The translations under genes were made by a program, and so were the position numbers. The notes beneath the pieces were generated by a model. The model saw only the letters and a program-made list of their open reading frames with translations. It was not told where the DNA came from and searched no databases. From positions 1-14,184 of the forward strand of contig JAUWNS010000051.1 of NCBI GenBank assembly GCA_030612485.1: DNA of 14,184 nt, written 5' to 3'. Source of the DNA: Candidatus Bipolaricaulota bacterium. Its GTDB lineage: Bacteria; Bipolaricaulota; Bipolaricaulia; UBA7950; UBA9294. This document shows, piece after piece, positions 7,174 through 13,870 of the stretch; the stretch's first letter is position 1; every line of letters begins with the position of its first letter.

Positions 7174-7255
7174 TCCATCCTCCCCCAACAAACCTCATCT
7201 TACCGAGAGTTGCAGCCCGACTACAAAGGCGTGCGCGCGGAGCACGCAGGGAGAG

Positions 7256-7308
7256 TTGATTGAGTGAGTGAGTGAATGATTGAATGATTGAATCATTGAG
7301 TGATTGAA
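7256..7308. repeat. Degenerate 4-/8-base tandem repeat (TGAT/TGAG/TGAA)
   Basis: Bases 7256-7308 are built of TGAG, TGAA and TGAT/ATTGAATG units in tandem, typical of a microsatellite that can slip. It lies about 80 bases upstream of trkH, on the far side of its leader hairpin, so length changes could in principle touch the trkH promoter region. Confidence 0.6.
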
Positions 7309-7374
7309 GATCCTCCTCGCCCGCCTTCCCCCGTCATGCGTTCCGCCTTCCCCATTCCACGTTCCCGAGCGCTT

Positions 7375-7461
7375 GGGTTCAGACCTTGTTTCTTGCATGG
7401 CTCAATCCTCCCCAGAAGAGGAATCATGCCTGTCTCCACGTAAAAAAGAACGTCAGACCCC
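7375..7461. repeat. Inverted-repeat element, GGGGTCAGACC-headed family (copy b)
   Basis: This is a near-copy of 3428-3513 in the same orientation. It shares CAGACCTTGTTTCTTGCATG, then GCTCAATCCTC and CCAGAAGA, and ends CGTCAGACCCC. It has AGCGC at 7368-7372 before it, like copy a. The right arm contains the stop codon of the flavoprotein gene (7453-7455). Confidence 0.8.
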
Positions 7462-8079
7462 ACGCCTTTCGCCTTCCCCGTTCCCCCTCACGGCCTTTAC
7501 ACCCAGGTTGAAGGCCGCTTGCAGGGCTTCCGGGCGCGTATCGATACCCCCCTTAGCGTCGATCCCACACAGGAGAAGCTCTCCCCAATAATCGGTCTCG
7601 TACACATCGAAGAAGTACTTGACCGTTCGGGTCGCTCCCTTGAATTTCTCGCGCGAGGAACCCGCAACACAGAGGAATACCCCACGGCGTCGTGCGCGTC
7701 CAGTCGCTGTCACAGGAAGAGGAGCATGAAGAAGAAACTTCCGTGCCCACTGGCATTGGGAGCGATCGACGAGCGACTTCACCTGGGCGGGAAGGTTCGC
7801 GAAGAAGAGCGGGGTAGCAAGCACGATCACATCAGAGGCAACGAGCTTCTCATCGACCGTTTGAAAATCGTCCTTCACCACGCAAAGACCGGTCTCTCGA
7901 CAACCATCGCAAGCAACGCAACCCGCAATGGTCAACCGGGAGATTCTCACCTTCTCCACCGTGCCCCCAGCCTGCACTGCACCTGCCAGGAATGAATCCA
8001 GGAGCCGCTCCGTATTTCCAGCCAAGCGCGGGCTACCAGCAAGACCAAGGACTCCTATCGACCTCTTCCCACCACTCAC
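7453..8079 (-). CDS. Iron-sulfur flavoprotein-like NAD(P)H/FMN reductase
   Basis: This is a cytoplasmic flavodoxin-fold protein of 208 residues. The N-terminus has the FMN phosphate loop (GLAGSPRLAGNTERLLDSFL, about 12-31). The motif CVACDGCRETGLC places Cys at 54, 57, 60 and 66. That is the CX2CX2CX4-7C pattern of archaeal and bacterial iron-sulfur flavoproteins (Isf), which bind a 4Fe-4S cluster and pass electrons through FMN. ATPLFFANLPAQVKSLVDR (88-106) is the second flavin loop. The GTG at 8077-8079 is chosen because it overlaps the peptidase stop in a GTGA arrangement. The frame can be extended to 8349, but only antisense to the peptidase. The last residues (GNGEGERRGV) look non-native: the final Gly-Val and the stop come from the arm of the repeat at 7375-7461. 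The substrate is unknown. Confidence 0.85.
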   Translation of the reverse strand: MSGGKRSIGVLGLAGSPRLAGNTERLLDSFLAGAVQAGGTVEKVRISRLTIAGCVACDGCRETGLCVVKDDFQTVDEKLVASDVIVLATPLFFANLPAQVKSLVDRSQCQWARKFLLHAPLPVTATGRARRRGVFLCVAGSSREKFKGATRTVKYFFDVYETDYWGELLLCGIDAKGGIDTRPEALQAAFNLGVKAVRGNGEGERRGV

Positions 8080-10073
8080 TTGAGGTAGCAATTGAACCAG
8101 CGGGCGATCTGCCCCAACCGCGCGATACGCCGATCGGTGCGCCCACCTCGCGAGATACCGTGCGGCTCCGAGGGGAAGCGGATCATCTCCGTATCGACGC
8201 CAAGCCTCTTCAAGGCGACGAAGACCTGCTCGCCCTGTTCGATCGCGCAGCGGAGATCCTGCTCGCTGTGGATCACCAGGGTTGGAGTCCTCGCGTTGCC
8301 GATATACTTCATCGGCGATTGCCGCCAGTAGTTTTCGAGGTCCTCCCACGGGGGGATATCTCCAAACTCCTCCTGGAACGCCCAGTTGAAGTCGCTCGAA
8401 CCGTACATGCTGACGAGGTTGCTCACGCTCCTCTGCGTCACCGCGGCAGCGAACCGGTCGGTGTGGCCGATAATCCAGTTGGTCATGTAGCCCCCGTAAC
8501 TCCCCCCGGTGACCCCCATACGAGCCTTATCGATGTACGGCCTACGAGCCACGGTGTCGACCCACGCCATCAGGTCCTCATAGTCGACCGTTCCCCAGTT
8601 GTTCCAGATCGATTTGGAGTGAGCCTCGCCATACCCCTGTCCGCCGCGGGGATTACAGAAATAGACGACGTAGCCCTGCGCGGCCAAATAGTAGAACTCG
8701 TGCATGAAGAAGTTCCCATACTGCACCCTCGGGCCGCCATGAATCTCCAGGATCGAGGGGTACTTATTAGCCGGAGCGAACTCCGGCGGAGTGATGATCC
8801 AGCCCTGCAAGTCGTTTCCCGCAGCCCCTTTGAACCATACCTCCTCGATCTCTCCAAGGTCGATATCGGCGAGGAGTTCCTCATTGGCGTTCGTCAGCAC
8901 GCGACAGTCGCCACTTCCCATCTCACGCAGGAAGACCTGCCCAGGGTCGCGCATATCCGCGTGGAAGTAGAGAAGCCTCTCCTGCGCACGATCGAAGCCG
9001 AAGGCCCCCACTACCCCTTTGTCAGCAATGACATCCTCTAATTCACCATCGATAGAGATCGCCTTTAAGACGGTGTTGCCGTGGTGGGCGACCTGAAAAT
9101 AGATCCTTCTTCCGTCCTGCGACCATGTCGGTGCGACCTGCGGCAGGTTACCCATATCGTTAATCGTCCACGGCGAGACGTCAAAGTCGAACTCCGCAGT
9201 GAGGGAACACGCTTCGTCCGTTTTGTTCGTCGGAACAATCCACAACCGCGTCTGCTTCCACCCTTGTCCCTTTCCTTCATATCCGTAGTAGGCGAGCCGC
9301 TCTCCATCCGGGGAGAAGCTGGGCTTCGCCTTTGGCCCGACCGGTGTTTCCAACCGCTCTATCTCTCCTCCTTCCGCGGAGACAAAGTAGAGGTCGATTG
9401 CGTCGGGATCGAGATCCGGGTCCTCACTGCGATTGGAACAGAAAGCAATCTTCGCCCCGTCGGGAGACCAAACAGGATCGCTCTCGTCGTAGATATCCCC
9501 TTTCGTGATCTGTCGCGTCTCCCCGCTTGCGATATCGACAATCCACAGGTGCCACCGTTCCTTAGGAAGGTAACCGGTTCCGTCTTCCTTGAAGAAGACG
9601 CGGGTGACATGGCGATAGACGATCCCCAATTCTTTCTTCTTCTCGTCTTTCTCACGCTCGATCTCCTCGGTGTCCTTGGCGCGGAACTGAAGCAGGAGGC
9701 GAGTTCCGTCGGACGACCACTCAAAGGACTCGATCGTTCCTTTGAGATCGGTCAACCGCCGCGCTTCCCCGCCGTCGATCGGGATCAGGTAGATTTGAGG
9801 CTGCTTCTCGTCGTCCCGGTTGGAGAGGAAGGCGATCTCCTTCCCATCTGGGGAGAAGCGGGGGCGTGTGTCCGACTGGTCTCCGGTGGTGAACGGCCGC
9901 CCCTTCCCCTTAAGGGTTGACACGACCCACAGGTTGGCGCATTTCTTCTCCGTCTCGCGATCGATCCAATGGAGCGCGTAGATGGCAATCGTCCCATCCG
10001 GAGAGATCTGCGGTTCGGTGATCAGATTAAACCGATAAAGGTCCTGCGCTTCGATCGAACGTTTCTCGCCCAT
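8076..10073 (-). CDS. S9 family peptidase (prolyl oligopeptidase / acylaminoacyl-peptidase type)
   Basis: This is a cytoplasmic serine peptidase of 665 residues that trims short or N-acylated peptides. No signal peptide is seen. Residues 1-400 form a beta-propeller with repeated blade motifs such as RFSPDGKEIAFLSN (72-85), VWSPDGAKIAFCSN (201-214) and PSFSPDGERLAYYG (251-264). The C-terminal alpha/beta-hydrolase domain has HGGP (445-448, oxyanion region), Ser525 in GGSYGGY, Asp606 in HSEQD, and His638 in EPHG. The complete triad is therefore present. The ATG at 10071-10073 follows GGAGGG by 4 bases; a TTG further up would cover that site. It is co-transcribed with the downstream flavoprotein (GTGA overlap). 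A highly charged lysine/glutamate insert lies at about 133-150. Endo- versus exopeptidase specificity cannot be told. Confidence 0.95.
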   Translation of the reverse strand: MGEKRSIEAQDLYRFNLITEPQISPDGTIAIYALHWIDRETEKKCANLWVVSTLKGKGRPFTTGDQSDTRPRFSPDGKEIAFLSNRDDEKQPQIYLIPIDGGEARRLTDLKGTIESFEWSSDGTRLLLQFRAKDTEEIEREKDEKKKELGIVYRHVTRVFFKEDGTGYLPKERWHLWIVDIASGETRQITKGDIYDESDPVWSPDGAKIAFCSNRSEDPDLDPDAIDLYFVSAEGGEIERLETPVGPKAKPSFSPDGERLAYYGYEGKGQGWKQTRLWIVPTNKTDEACSLTAEFDFDVSPWTINDMGNLPQVAPTWSQDGRRIYFQVAHHGNTVLKAISIDGELEDVIADKGVVGAFGFDRAQERLLYFHADMRDPGQVFLREMGSGDCRVLTNANEELLADIDLGEIEEVWFKGAAGNDLQGWIITPPEFAPANKYPSILEIHGGPRVQYGNFFMHEFYYLAAQGYVVYFCNPRGGQGYGEAHSKSIWNNWGTVDYEDLMAWVDTVARRPYIDKARMGVTGGSYGGYMTNWIIGHTDRFAAAVTQRSVSNLVSMYGSSDFNWAFQEEFGDIPPWEDLENYWRQSPMKYIGNARTPTLVIHSEQDLRCAIEQGEQVFVALKRLGVDTEMIRFPSEPHGISRGGRTDRRIARLGQIARWFNCYLK

Positions 10074-10157
10074 ATTCCCTCCGTTTTGCAACTCTGGCTA
10101 TGATGAAAATCACGTTGGTAAACCATTCAGTTCACCGTTCAACTCCACCGGACCTTC

Positions 10158-10163
10158 ATTATA
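10158..10163 (-). promoter_or_regulatory. Candidate -10 box for the peptidase-flavoprotein operon
   Basis: A perfect TATAAT lies on the minus strand 85 bases before the peptidase ATG. No good -35 box is found at 16-18 bases from it, so the promoter would be weak or activator-dependent. The rest of 10074-10352 shows no gene. A short palindrome TAGGCG/CGCCTA at 10321-10334 precedes the next gene. Confidence 0.3.
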
Positions 10164-10352
10164 CAACGAAATGCCCCTGCAATGGATCCATCGGACCAAG
10201 TTCCGTTTGCCGCTGCACCCTTCAGTCCATATCAAGATAGTGACCGTTTTCCTCTCTATGATGGTCAGCGAAGGCCTCTTCGAGCTGTTGCCAGGAGTAA
10301 GATAGACCTGAGCCATACGCTAGGCGTGCGCCTAAAAAAGGGGTGAACCACC

Positions 10353-10934
10353 GTGGATGAAAACCTTGTTAAGATAGGAGTTATTGCTGTAATTCTGGGG
10401 ATGCTCCTTGTGGGAGGACTCACGCTCGATTCGCAAAAGACAGAAGAGGTAGCGCCGGTCGAGGTCAACATCCTCCCGCAGAAGACGCTCGAAATGCTCG
10501 CTCCAGCCTATTCAGAAAAAGGCATCTACGAAGACGACACTATTCGGATCGCGTTCAAGGACTCTCTGACCGAGGATGGAATCGAGAGCAAACTGCCGTT
10601 CTGGCTTCACAACACGTCAAACGATGCGGTGACCGTGCTCTGGGACCGCTGCTCGCTGCAGCTTCCCTGTGCGAATACGGTTAACATCGTCAACGAGACG
10701 CAAATCGATTCCTACTCGATCATGCACGCACGCCCCATCGCGGTCGCACCGGGTGGCGACCTGTTCGACGCCATAATTCCGATCTCCGAGGTCACGTGGA
10801 CGGACGATGGCTGGGCTCTTTCCACCGATGTCCTCGACCAGGGGCCGTTCTTCTTCGTCCTCGCAGTGGAAGTAGGTAGCGACTCCATGCCACGCCAAAT
10901 CCGTTACTACACTTTCCGACTCATCATCCGCTAA
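10353..10934 (+). CDS. Membrane-anchored extracytoplasmic protein, 193 aa, function unknown
   Basis: I do not recognise a family. The start is GTG at 10353, with GGTGA (10342-10346) 6 bases before it. The N-terminus (MDENLVKIGVIAVILGMLLV and on) gives one membrane segment at about residues 7-24, probably an uncleaved anchor. The remaining 165 residues are soluble, with alternating hydrophobic strands (TIRIAFKDSL, LPFWLHNTSNDAVTVLWDRC, FFFVLAVEVG, YYTFRLIIR) suggesting a beta-sandwich. Two cysteines (in DRCSLQLPC, 4 residues between them) could form a disulfide. The general design resembles the protein at 3929-4642 (short anchor plus beta-rich outer domain), but I see no clear sequence similarity. 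The repeat at 10948 begins 14 bases after the stop codon. Confidence 0.75.
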   Translation: MDENLVKIGVIAVILGMLLVGGLTLDSQKTEEVAPVEVNILPQKTLEMLAPAYSEKGIYEDDTIRIAFKDSLTEDGIESKLPFWLHNTSNDAVTVLWDRCSLQLPCANTVNIVNETQIDSYSIMHARPIAVAPGGDLFDAIIPISEVTWTDDGWALSTDVLDQGPFFFVLAVEVGSDSMPRQIRYYTFRLIIR

Positions 10935-10947
10935 GCTTGTATATAGA

Positions 10948-10992
10948 GGGGTCGAATCTTGAGTTTAGATTCACACATCAAGATCTGACCCC
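10948..10992. repeat. Inverted-repeat element, GGGGTC-headed family (copy 2, compact)
   Basis: The left end GGGGTCGAATCTTGA and the reverse complement of the right end (GGGGTCAGATCTTGATGTG) pair with few mismatches and almost no spacer. The right arm GATTCACACATCAAGATC is one base different from that of the element at 1319-1411. The conserved tail CCCCAC(G/A)GTGC continues to 10999 and contains the GTG used as the start of the next gene. Confidence 0.75.
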
Positions 10993-10995
10993 ACA

Positions 10996-12099
10996 GTGCT
11001 CTTGAAACGTCAAAATAAAAGCTCTGTGCCCAAACTATTCTTTGCTGCGCTCCTTCTGCTCACAATACTGGGAGTTGCCGGTTCGGCTTCGCCAGTCTTC
11101 TTCCCGGATTCGCATCTGGAGAGTGCTGTTCGCGAGGCGATCGGAAAAGAGACGGACCAGATTACCTCCTCCGATCTTGACGGACTGACCGAACTGACGG
11201 CAATCGGCCAGGGAATCTCGAACTTAAGCGGATTGGAACACTGCACTTCCCTCGTCCTCCTCGCCCTCGGGGAGAACTACATAGAGGATCTCAGTCCCCT
11301 TGCCAGGTTGACCCAGTTAAAGACTCTTATCCTGCGGAGCAACGAGATTGAAGACATCTCATTCCTTGCCGGGTTGACAGATCTCGTGAAACTCGATCTC
11401 GACTTCAACCGCGTTGTCGATATCTCTCCTCTTGCTGGATTGACCAACCTTCGCTGGCTCGGACTGTGGGACAGCCGAATCACGGAGATCTCGCCCATTG
11501 CTAGGCTAACAGAACTTCAAACCCTTGGCCTCGGCGGAAACCCAATAGGGAATATTGCCCCGCTTGCCGGGCTCATTCACCTCTACTGGCTCGGCCTCCC
11601 AAACACCGGAATCGAGGAGATCACGGCCCTAGCCAACCTGCGTGAAATCGTCAAGCTCAGCCTGGGAGGGAACAAAATCAAGGATGTCACACCGTTCGCC
11701 CACCTGATCTCACTCGAGGGACTTGGGTTGAGCGATAACGAGATCGAGGATATCAGTGCCCTTTCCAAGTTGCGCAATCTCCAACGCCTGAGCCTGTGGG
11801 GAAACAAGATCACCGATATTCGCCCCATAGCAAGGTTGACAAAGCTCGTCAAGCTGTGGCTCGATCAGAACCAGATCCGCGACATCGACGCAATCCGAGG
11901 GATGAGCGAGTTATCGATCCTCGGCCTATCAGGGAACGAGATCACCGATCTCGCGCCGCTCGTCGATAACCCCGGGCTGGGAGACGGAGACGAGATCGAC
12001 CTCCGCGATAATCCCCTCGACCTATCCCCCGGATCAGAAGATATGGACGCAATCGAGACACTCAAGGAGCGAGGCGCTCTCGTCGAGTACGAAGAATAA
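10996..12099 (+). CDS. Secreted leucine-rich-repeat protein (SDS22/internalin-like), 367 aa
   Basis: A signal peptide occupies about residues 1-31 (basic start, then LFFAALLLLTILGVAGSA). A short cap (FPDSHLESAVREAIGK) is followed by eleven consecutive 22-residue repeats of the pattern xxLxxLxLxxNxIxDIxPLAxL (about residues 83-325). The repeats are followed by a closing segment, GLGDGDEIDLRDNPLDLSPG. This is the SDS22-like class found in bacterial internalins, where the curved solenoid binds a protein partner. There is no LPXTG or C-terminal membrane segment, so the product is probably free in the periplasm or medium. The start is uncertain: GTG 10996 has no Shine-Dalgarno site and lies in the conserved tail of the adjacent repeat. 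GTG 11026 is an alternative, also without a site. The 66-bp coding repeats could allow repeat number to change by recombination. Confidence 0.88.
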   Translation: MLLKRQNKSSVPKLFFAALLLLTILGVAGSASPVFFPDSHLESAVREAIGKETDQITSSDLDGLTELTAIGQGISNLSGLEHCTSLVLLALGENYIEDLSPLARLTQLKTLILRSNEIEDISFLAGLTDLVKLDLDFNRVVDISPLAGLTNLRWLGLWDSRITEISPIARLTELQTLGLGGNPIGNIAPLAGLIHLYWLGLPNTGIEEITALANLREIVKLSLGGNKIKDVTPFAHLISLEGLGLSDNEIEDISALSKLRNLQRLSLWGNKITDIRPIARLTKLVKLWLDQNQIRDIDAIRGMSELSILGLSGNEITDLAPLVDNPGLGDGDEIDLRDNPLDLSPGSEDMDAIETLKERGALVEYEE

Positions 12100-12104
12100 A
12101 ACGG

Positions 12105-12223
12105 TTGTAGCGTGGCACCTTGCCTGCCTTGTGGAGTCCTACTCCACTGGGGTATGCCACGTTCCCCACATACCGGACGCCAATGTTGTAGACAAGCCAT
12201 GCATGGCAAGCTACAACGCTACA
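12105..12223. repeat. REPIN-like element A (enlarged hairpins)
   Basis: The outer arms are TTGTAGCGTGGCA and CTACAACGCTACA, as in units B-D, but the unit is 119 bp long, not 73-76. The left hairpin loop holds a nested hairpin, GTGGAG-TCCTA-CTCCAC. The right hairpin loop holds the palindrome GCCATGCATGGC. It starts 5 bases after the stop codon of the leucine-rich-repeat gene. The 3' flank AAAAAGTGCTGATAG resembles that of unit C. Confidence 0.8.
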
Positions 12224-12238
12224 AAAAAGTGCTGATAG

Positions 12239-12311
12239 TTGTAGCGTGGCACCTTGTGTGCCACGTTCCCCATGCCAAACGCCAACGTTGTAGACAAGCT
12301 ACAACGCTACA
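12239..12311. repeat. REPIN-like element B
   Basis: Hairpin 1 is CGTGGCAC-CTTGT-GTGCCACG. A short variable spacer follows, then hairpin 2, CGTTGTAG-ACAAG-CTACAACG. Each is headed on its outside by GTAG or its complement, so two REPs face each other. GTAG heads are a known hallmark of RAYT-associated REPs. The right end (12305-12311, CGCTACA) overlaps the transposase gene and provides its TAG stop. Confidence 0.9.
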
Positions 12312-12843
12312 GATCTTCCTTCTTGAATGTCAGGGATCCCGAGAAGGGGTACTCGAGAAAACCATCCACCAGCCCTCTTCGCACAGGGTTGTCCAGGATG
12401 TATCGTGCTACCTGTTTGATGTCCTCTTCCTGCCGCAAGATATGGTCGTAAAACCCGTGCTGCCAGAGCTTCCCTCGATTACCCATTCTCCAAAATAGCC
12501 GTGTCGTCTTGCTCTTGTACGCTTGTACGAACTGAACTATATCCTTCCCTCGCTCAGAAGGAACTCCTCCGGGAGACATCCCTTCAGGAGATAGAAGAAG
12601 GTGCACGTGCTCCGGCATGAAGCAATATGCGTAGACGAGCATTCCTGCATCGTTAGCCTCTGCTTCTAGGCTCTCAATCAGAGAAACTACAAGCTCACGG
12701 TTATTCAATGCCGCTTTCCTATGCACGGTTCCCCACGTTAGGTGATAAAGTCGGGGAGTGCGGTAATCAAAACCGCGCAGCCGGAGCGAGCGCCGCTTGC
12801 CATACGTCTTATATTCTGATACTGTATCTCGTGGCCCATCCAT
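12307..12843 (-). CDS. REP-associated tyrosine transposase (RAYT, Y1/IS200-like family)
   Basis: This is a single-strand DNA nuclease/transferase of the HUH Y1 superfamily. Known RAYTs bind and cut REP hairpins at GTAG heads. The product has 178 residues from ATG 12843. A TTG at 12882 would add 13 residues, but neither start has a good Shine-Dalgarno site. The opening RLRGFDYRTPRLYHLTWGTV is the first Y1_Tnp strand. AYCFMPEHVHLLLSP contains the metal-binding His79-x-His81. LWQHGFYDHILR and VARYILDNPVRRGLV end the domain, with Tyr148 in the position of the catalytic tyrosine of E. coli TnpA-REP. No inactivating change is seen. It is flanked by two REPIN units on each side. Its TAG stop lies inside unit B. 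Unlike an IS, it has no terminal repeats of its own other than these units. Confidence 0.92.
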   Translation of the reverse strand: MDGPRDTVSEYKTYGKRRSLRLRGFDYRTPRLYHLTWGTVHRKAALNNRELVVSLIESLEAEANDAGMLVYAYCFMPEHVHLLLSPEGMSPGGVPSERGKDIVQFVQAYKSKTTRLFWRMGNRGKLWQHGFYDHILRQEEDIKQVARYILDNPVRRGLVDGFLEYPFSGSLTFKKEDL

Positions 12844-12927
12844 CACAGGGTCATTCTCTGCAGAACAGAAAAAGAATGCCAATTTGCACAGATGTGTTCA
12901 ACACCAGCGGAAGAAAATGCTATCTTG

Positions 12928-13003
12928 TTGTAGCGTGGCACCTTGTGTGCCACGTTTTCCCCACACGCCAAACCCAACGTTGTAGACAAGCTACAACGCT
13001 ACA
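12928..13003. repeat. REPIN-like element C
   Basis: The arms and both hairpins are identical to unit B, and the spacer differs (TTTTCCCCACACGCCAAACC region). It lies about 85 bases upstream of the transposase start. The 3' flank AAAAAGCGCTGAAAG matches that of unit A with few changes, so some flank travels with the unit. Confidence 0.9.
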
Positions 13004-13067
13004 AAAAGCGCTGAAAGCTAAATCCCCCGCCCCTTCTCGCCGACCTGCACTTTGTGCTAAACTAAAA

Positions 13068-13141
13068 TTGTAGCGTGGCACCTTGTGTGCCACGTTTCCT
13101 ACTTGCCAAACCCAACGTTGTAGACAAGCTACAACGCTACA
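13068..13141. repeat. REPIN-like element D
   Basis: This is a fourth unit with the same arms and hairpins; the spacer is TTTCCTACTTGCCAAACCC. Units C and D are in the same orientation, 64 bases apart. It ends 7 bases before the GAGAGG Shine-Dalgarno site of the metallopeptidase gene, so its hairpin is in that gene's leader if transcription starts upstream. Confidence 0.9.
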
Positions 13142-13162
13142 GAAAGCTGAGAGGTACGAAAA

Positions 13163-13864
13163 ATGATTCACTACTCCATCCGCGAGAGCACGCGTGCCAA
13201 GCACGTCCGCTTGCGGGTGCGTACAGGTGAAGGGCTAGTCGTCGTCGTGCCACGCGGATTCGACCACAGCGCGGTCCCCGGCATCATACAGGAGAAGCAA
13301 TCGTGGATCGAGAAGGCCTTACGAGATGTTGCCGCACAAAGCAAGCCCGCAGCACAATCATGGACGCTGCCAGAGCGAATCACTCTACGTGCAATCGAAG
13401 AAGAGTGGCGTGTGATCTATCATCCCGCACCCACTTCATGGTGTACAGCGACCCTGAGGAACTCACGGCTTGAGATCTGTGGGAGGATCGGCGATCGAGG
13501 TGCTGTGCAGGCAGCCCTCCTCCGCTGGCTCCACCGCGAAACCCGCACGCACCTCATACCCCAGTTACAGGAGATCAGTGCTGTAACAGGACTACGCTAC
13601 AACCGTGCCCGGGTAGCAAACCAACGCAGGCGTTGGGGAAGCTACTCCAGCAACGGCACGATCAGCATCAACCAGAAGCTCCTCTTCCTCCCCCCTCACC
13701 TCGTGCGCTACGTCTTCCTACATGAGCTCTGCCACTCAATCCAGCCTAACCACTCCCCGGGATTCTGGGCTCTCCTCCGAAAATACGAGCCGAAAGCCGC
13801 CGCGTGGCGAAAGGAACTCCGCGCTGCCGAGAAGTACATTCCCGCGTGGGGGCGGAAGGAATGA
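13163..13864 (+). CDS. YgjP-like (DUF45) zinc metallopeptidase, 233 aa
   Basis: The C-terminal half carries the family core: RARVANQRRRWGSYSSNGTI (about 148-167), LLFLPPHLVRYVFLHELCHS (173-192) and NHSPGFWALL (196-205). HELCH supplies two zinc histidines (187 and 191) and the catalytic Glu188. His197 in NHSPGFW is the third ligand. The N-terminal 130 residues have the usual strand-rich start (IHYSIRESTRAKHVRLRVRT) and a helical middle. No signal peptide is visible, so it is cytoplasmic. Family members are often found near restriction-modification genes, but none is seen here and the substrate is unknown. The ATG follows GAGAGG (13149-13154) by 8 bases. It is divergent from the transposase, and its upstream region is made of REPIN units C and D. 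Confidence 0.9.
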   Translation: MIHYSIRESTRAKHVRLRVRTGEGLVVVVPRGFDHSAVPGIIQEKQSWIEKALRDVAAQSKPAAQSWTLPERITLRAIEEEWRVIYHPAPTSWCTATLRNSRLEICGRIGDRGAVQAALLRWLHRETRTHLIPQLQEISAVTGLRYNRARVANQRRRWGSYSSNGTISINQKLLFLPPHLVRYVFLHELCHSIQPNHSPGFWALLRKYEPKAAAWRKELRAAEKYIPAWGRKE

Positions 13865-13870
13865 GCCTTT

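Noticed and set aside
6494..7198. Minus-strand frame of 234 codons overlapping trkH
   Set aside because: It overlaps trkH on the same strand in another register. The trkH frame carries all four filter loops.
8080..8349. N-terminal extension of the flavoprotein by 90 codons
   Set aside because: The extension overlaps the peptidase 3' end in another register and has low-complexity arginine-rich sequence. The flavodoxin fold starts right after the GTGA overlap.
7992..9041. Long open frame of 349 codons on the plus strand
   Set aside because: It lies antisense to the S9 peptidase, which has a complete catalytic triad and propeller motifs. The plus-strand product has no recognisable motif and no ribosome binding site.
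9081..9920. Second long plus-strand frame of 279 codons
   Set aside because: Also antisense to the peptidase; a by-product of its codon usage.
10321..10340. Possible terminator TAGGCG/CGCCTA followed by A residues
   Set aside because: The loop is only two bases and the run is of A, not T, on the strand where it follows the stem.
11242..11970. 66-bp DNA repeats
   Set aside because: These are the coding repeats of the leucine-rich-repeat protein, not a separate element.
12105..13141. CRISPR-like array
   Set aside because: The repeats are internally palindromic pairs of about 73 bp, only four in number, irregularly spaced and split by a transposase gene. No cas gene is present.
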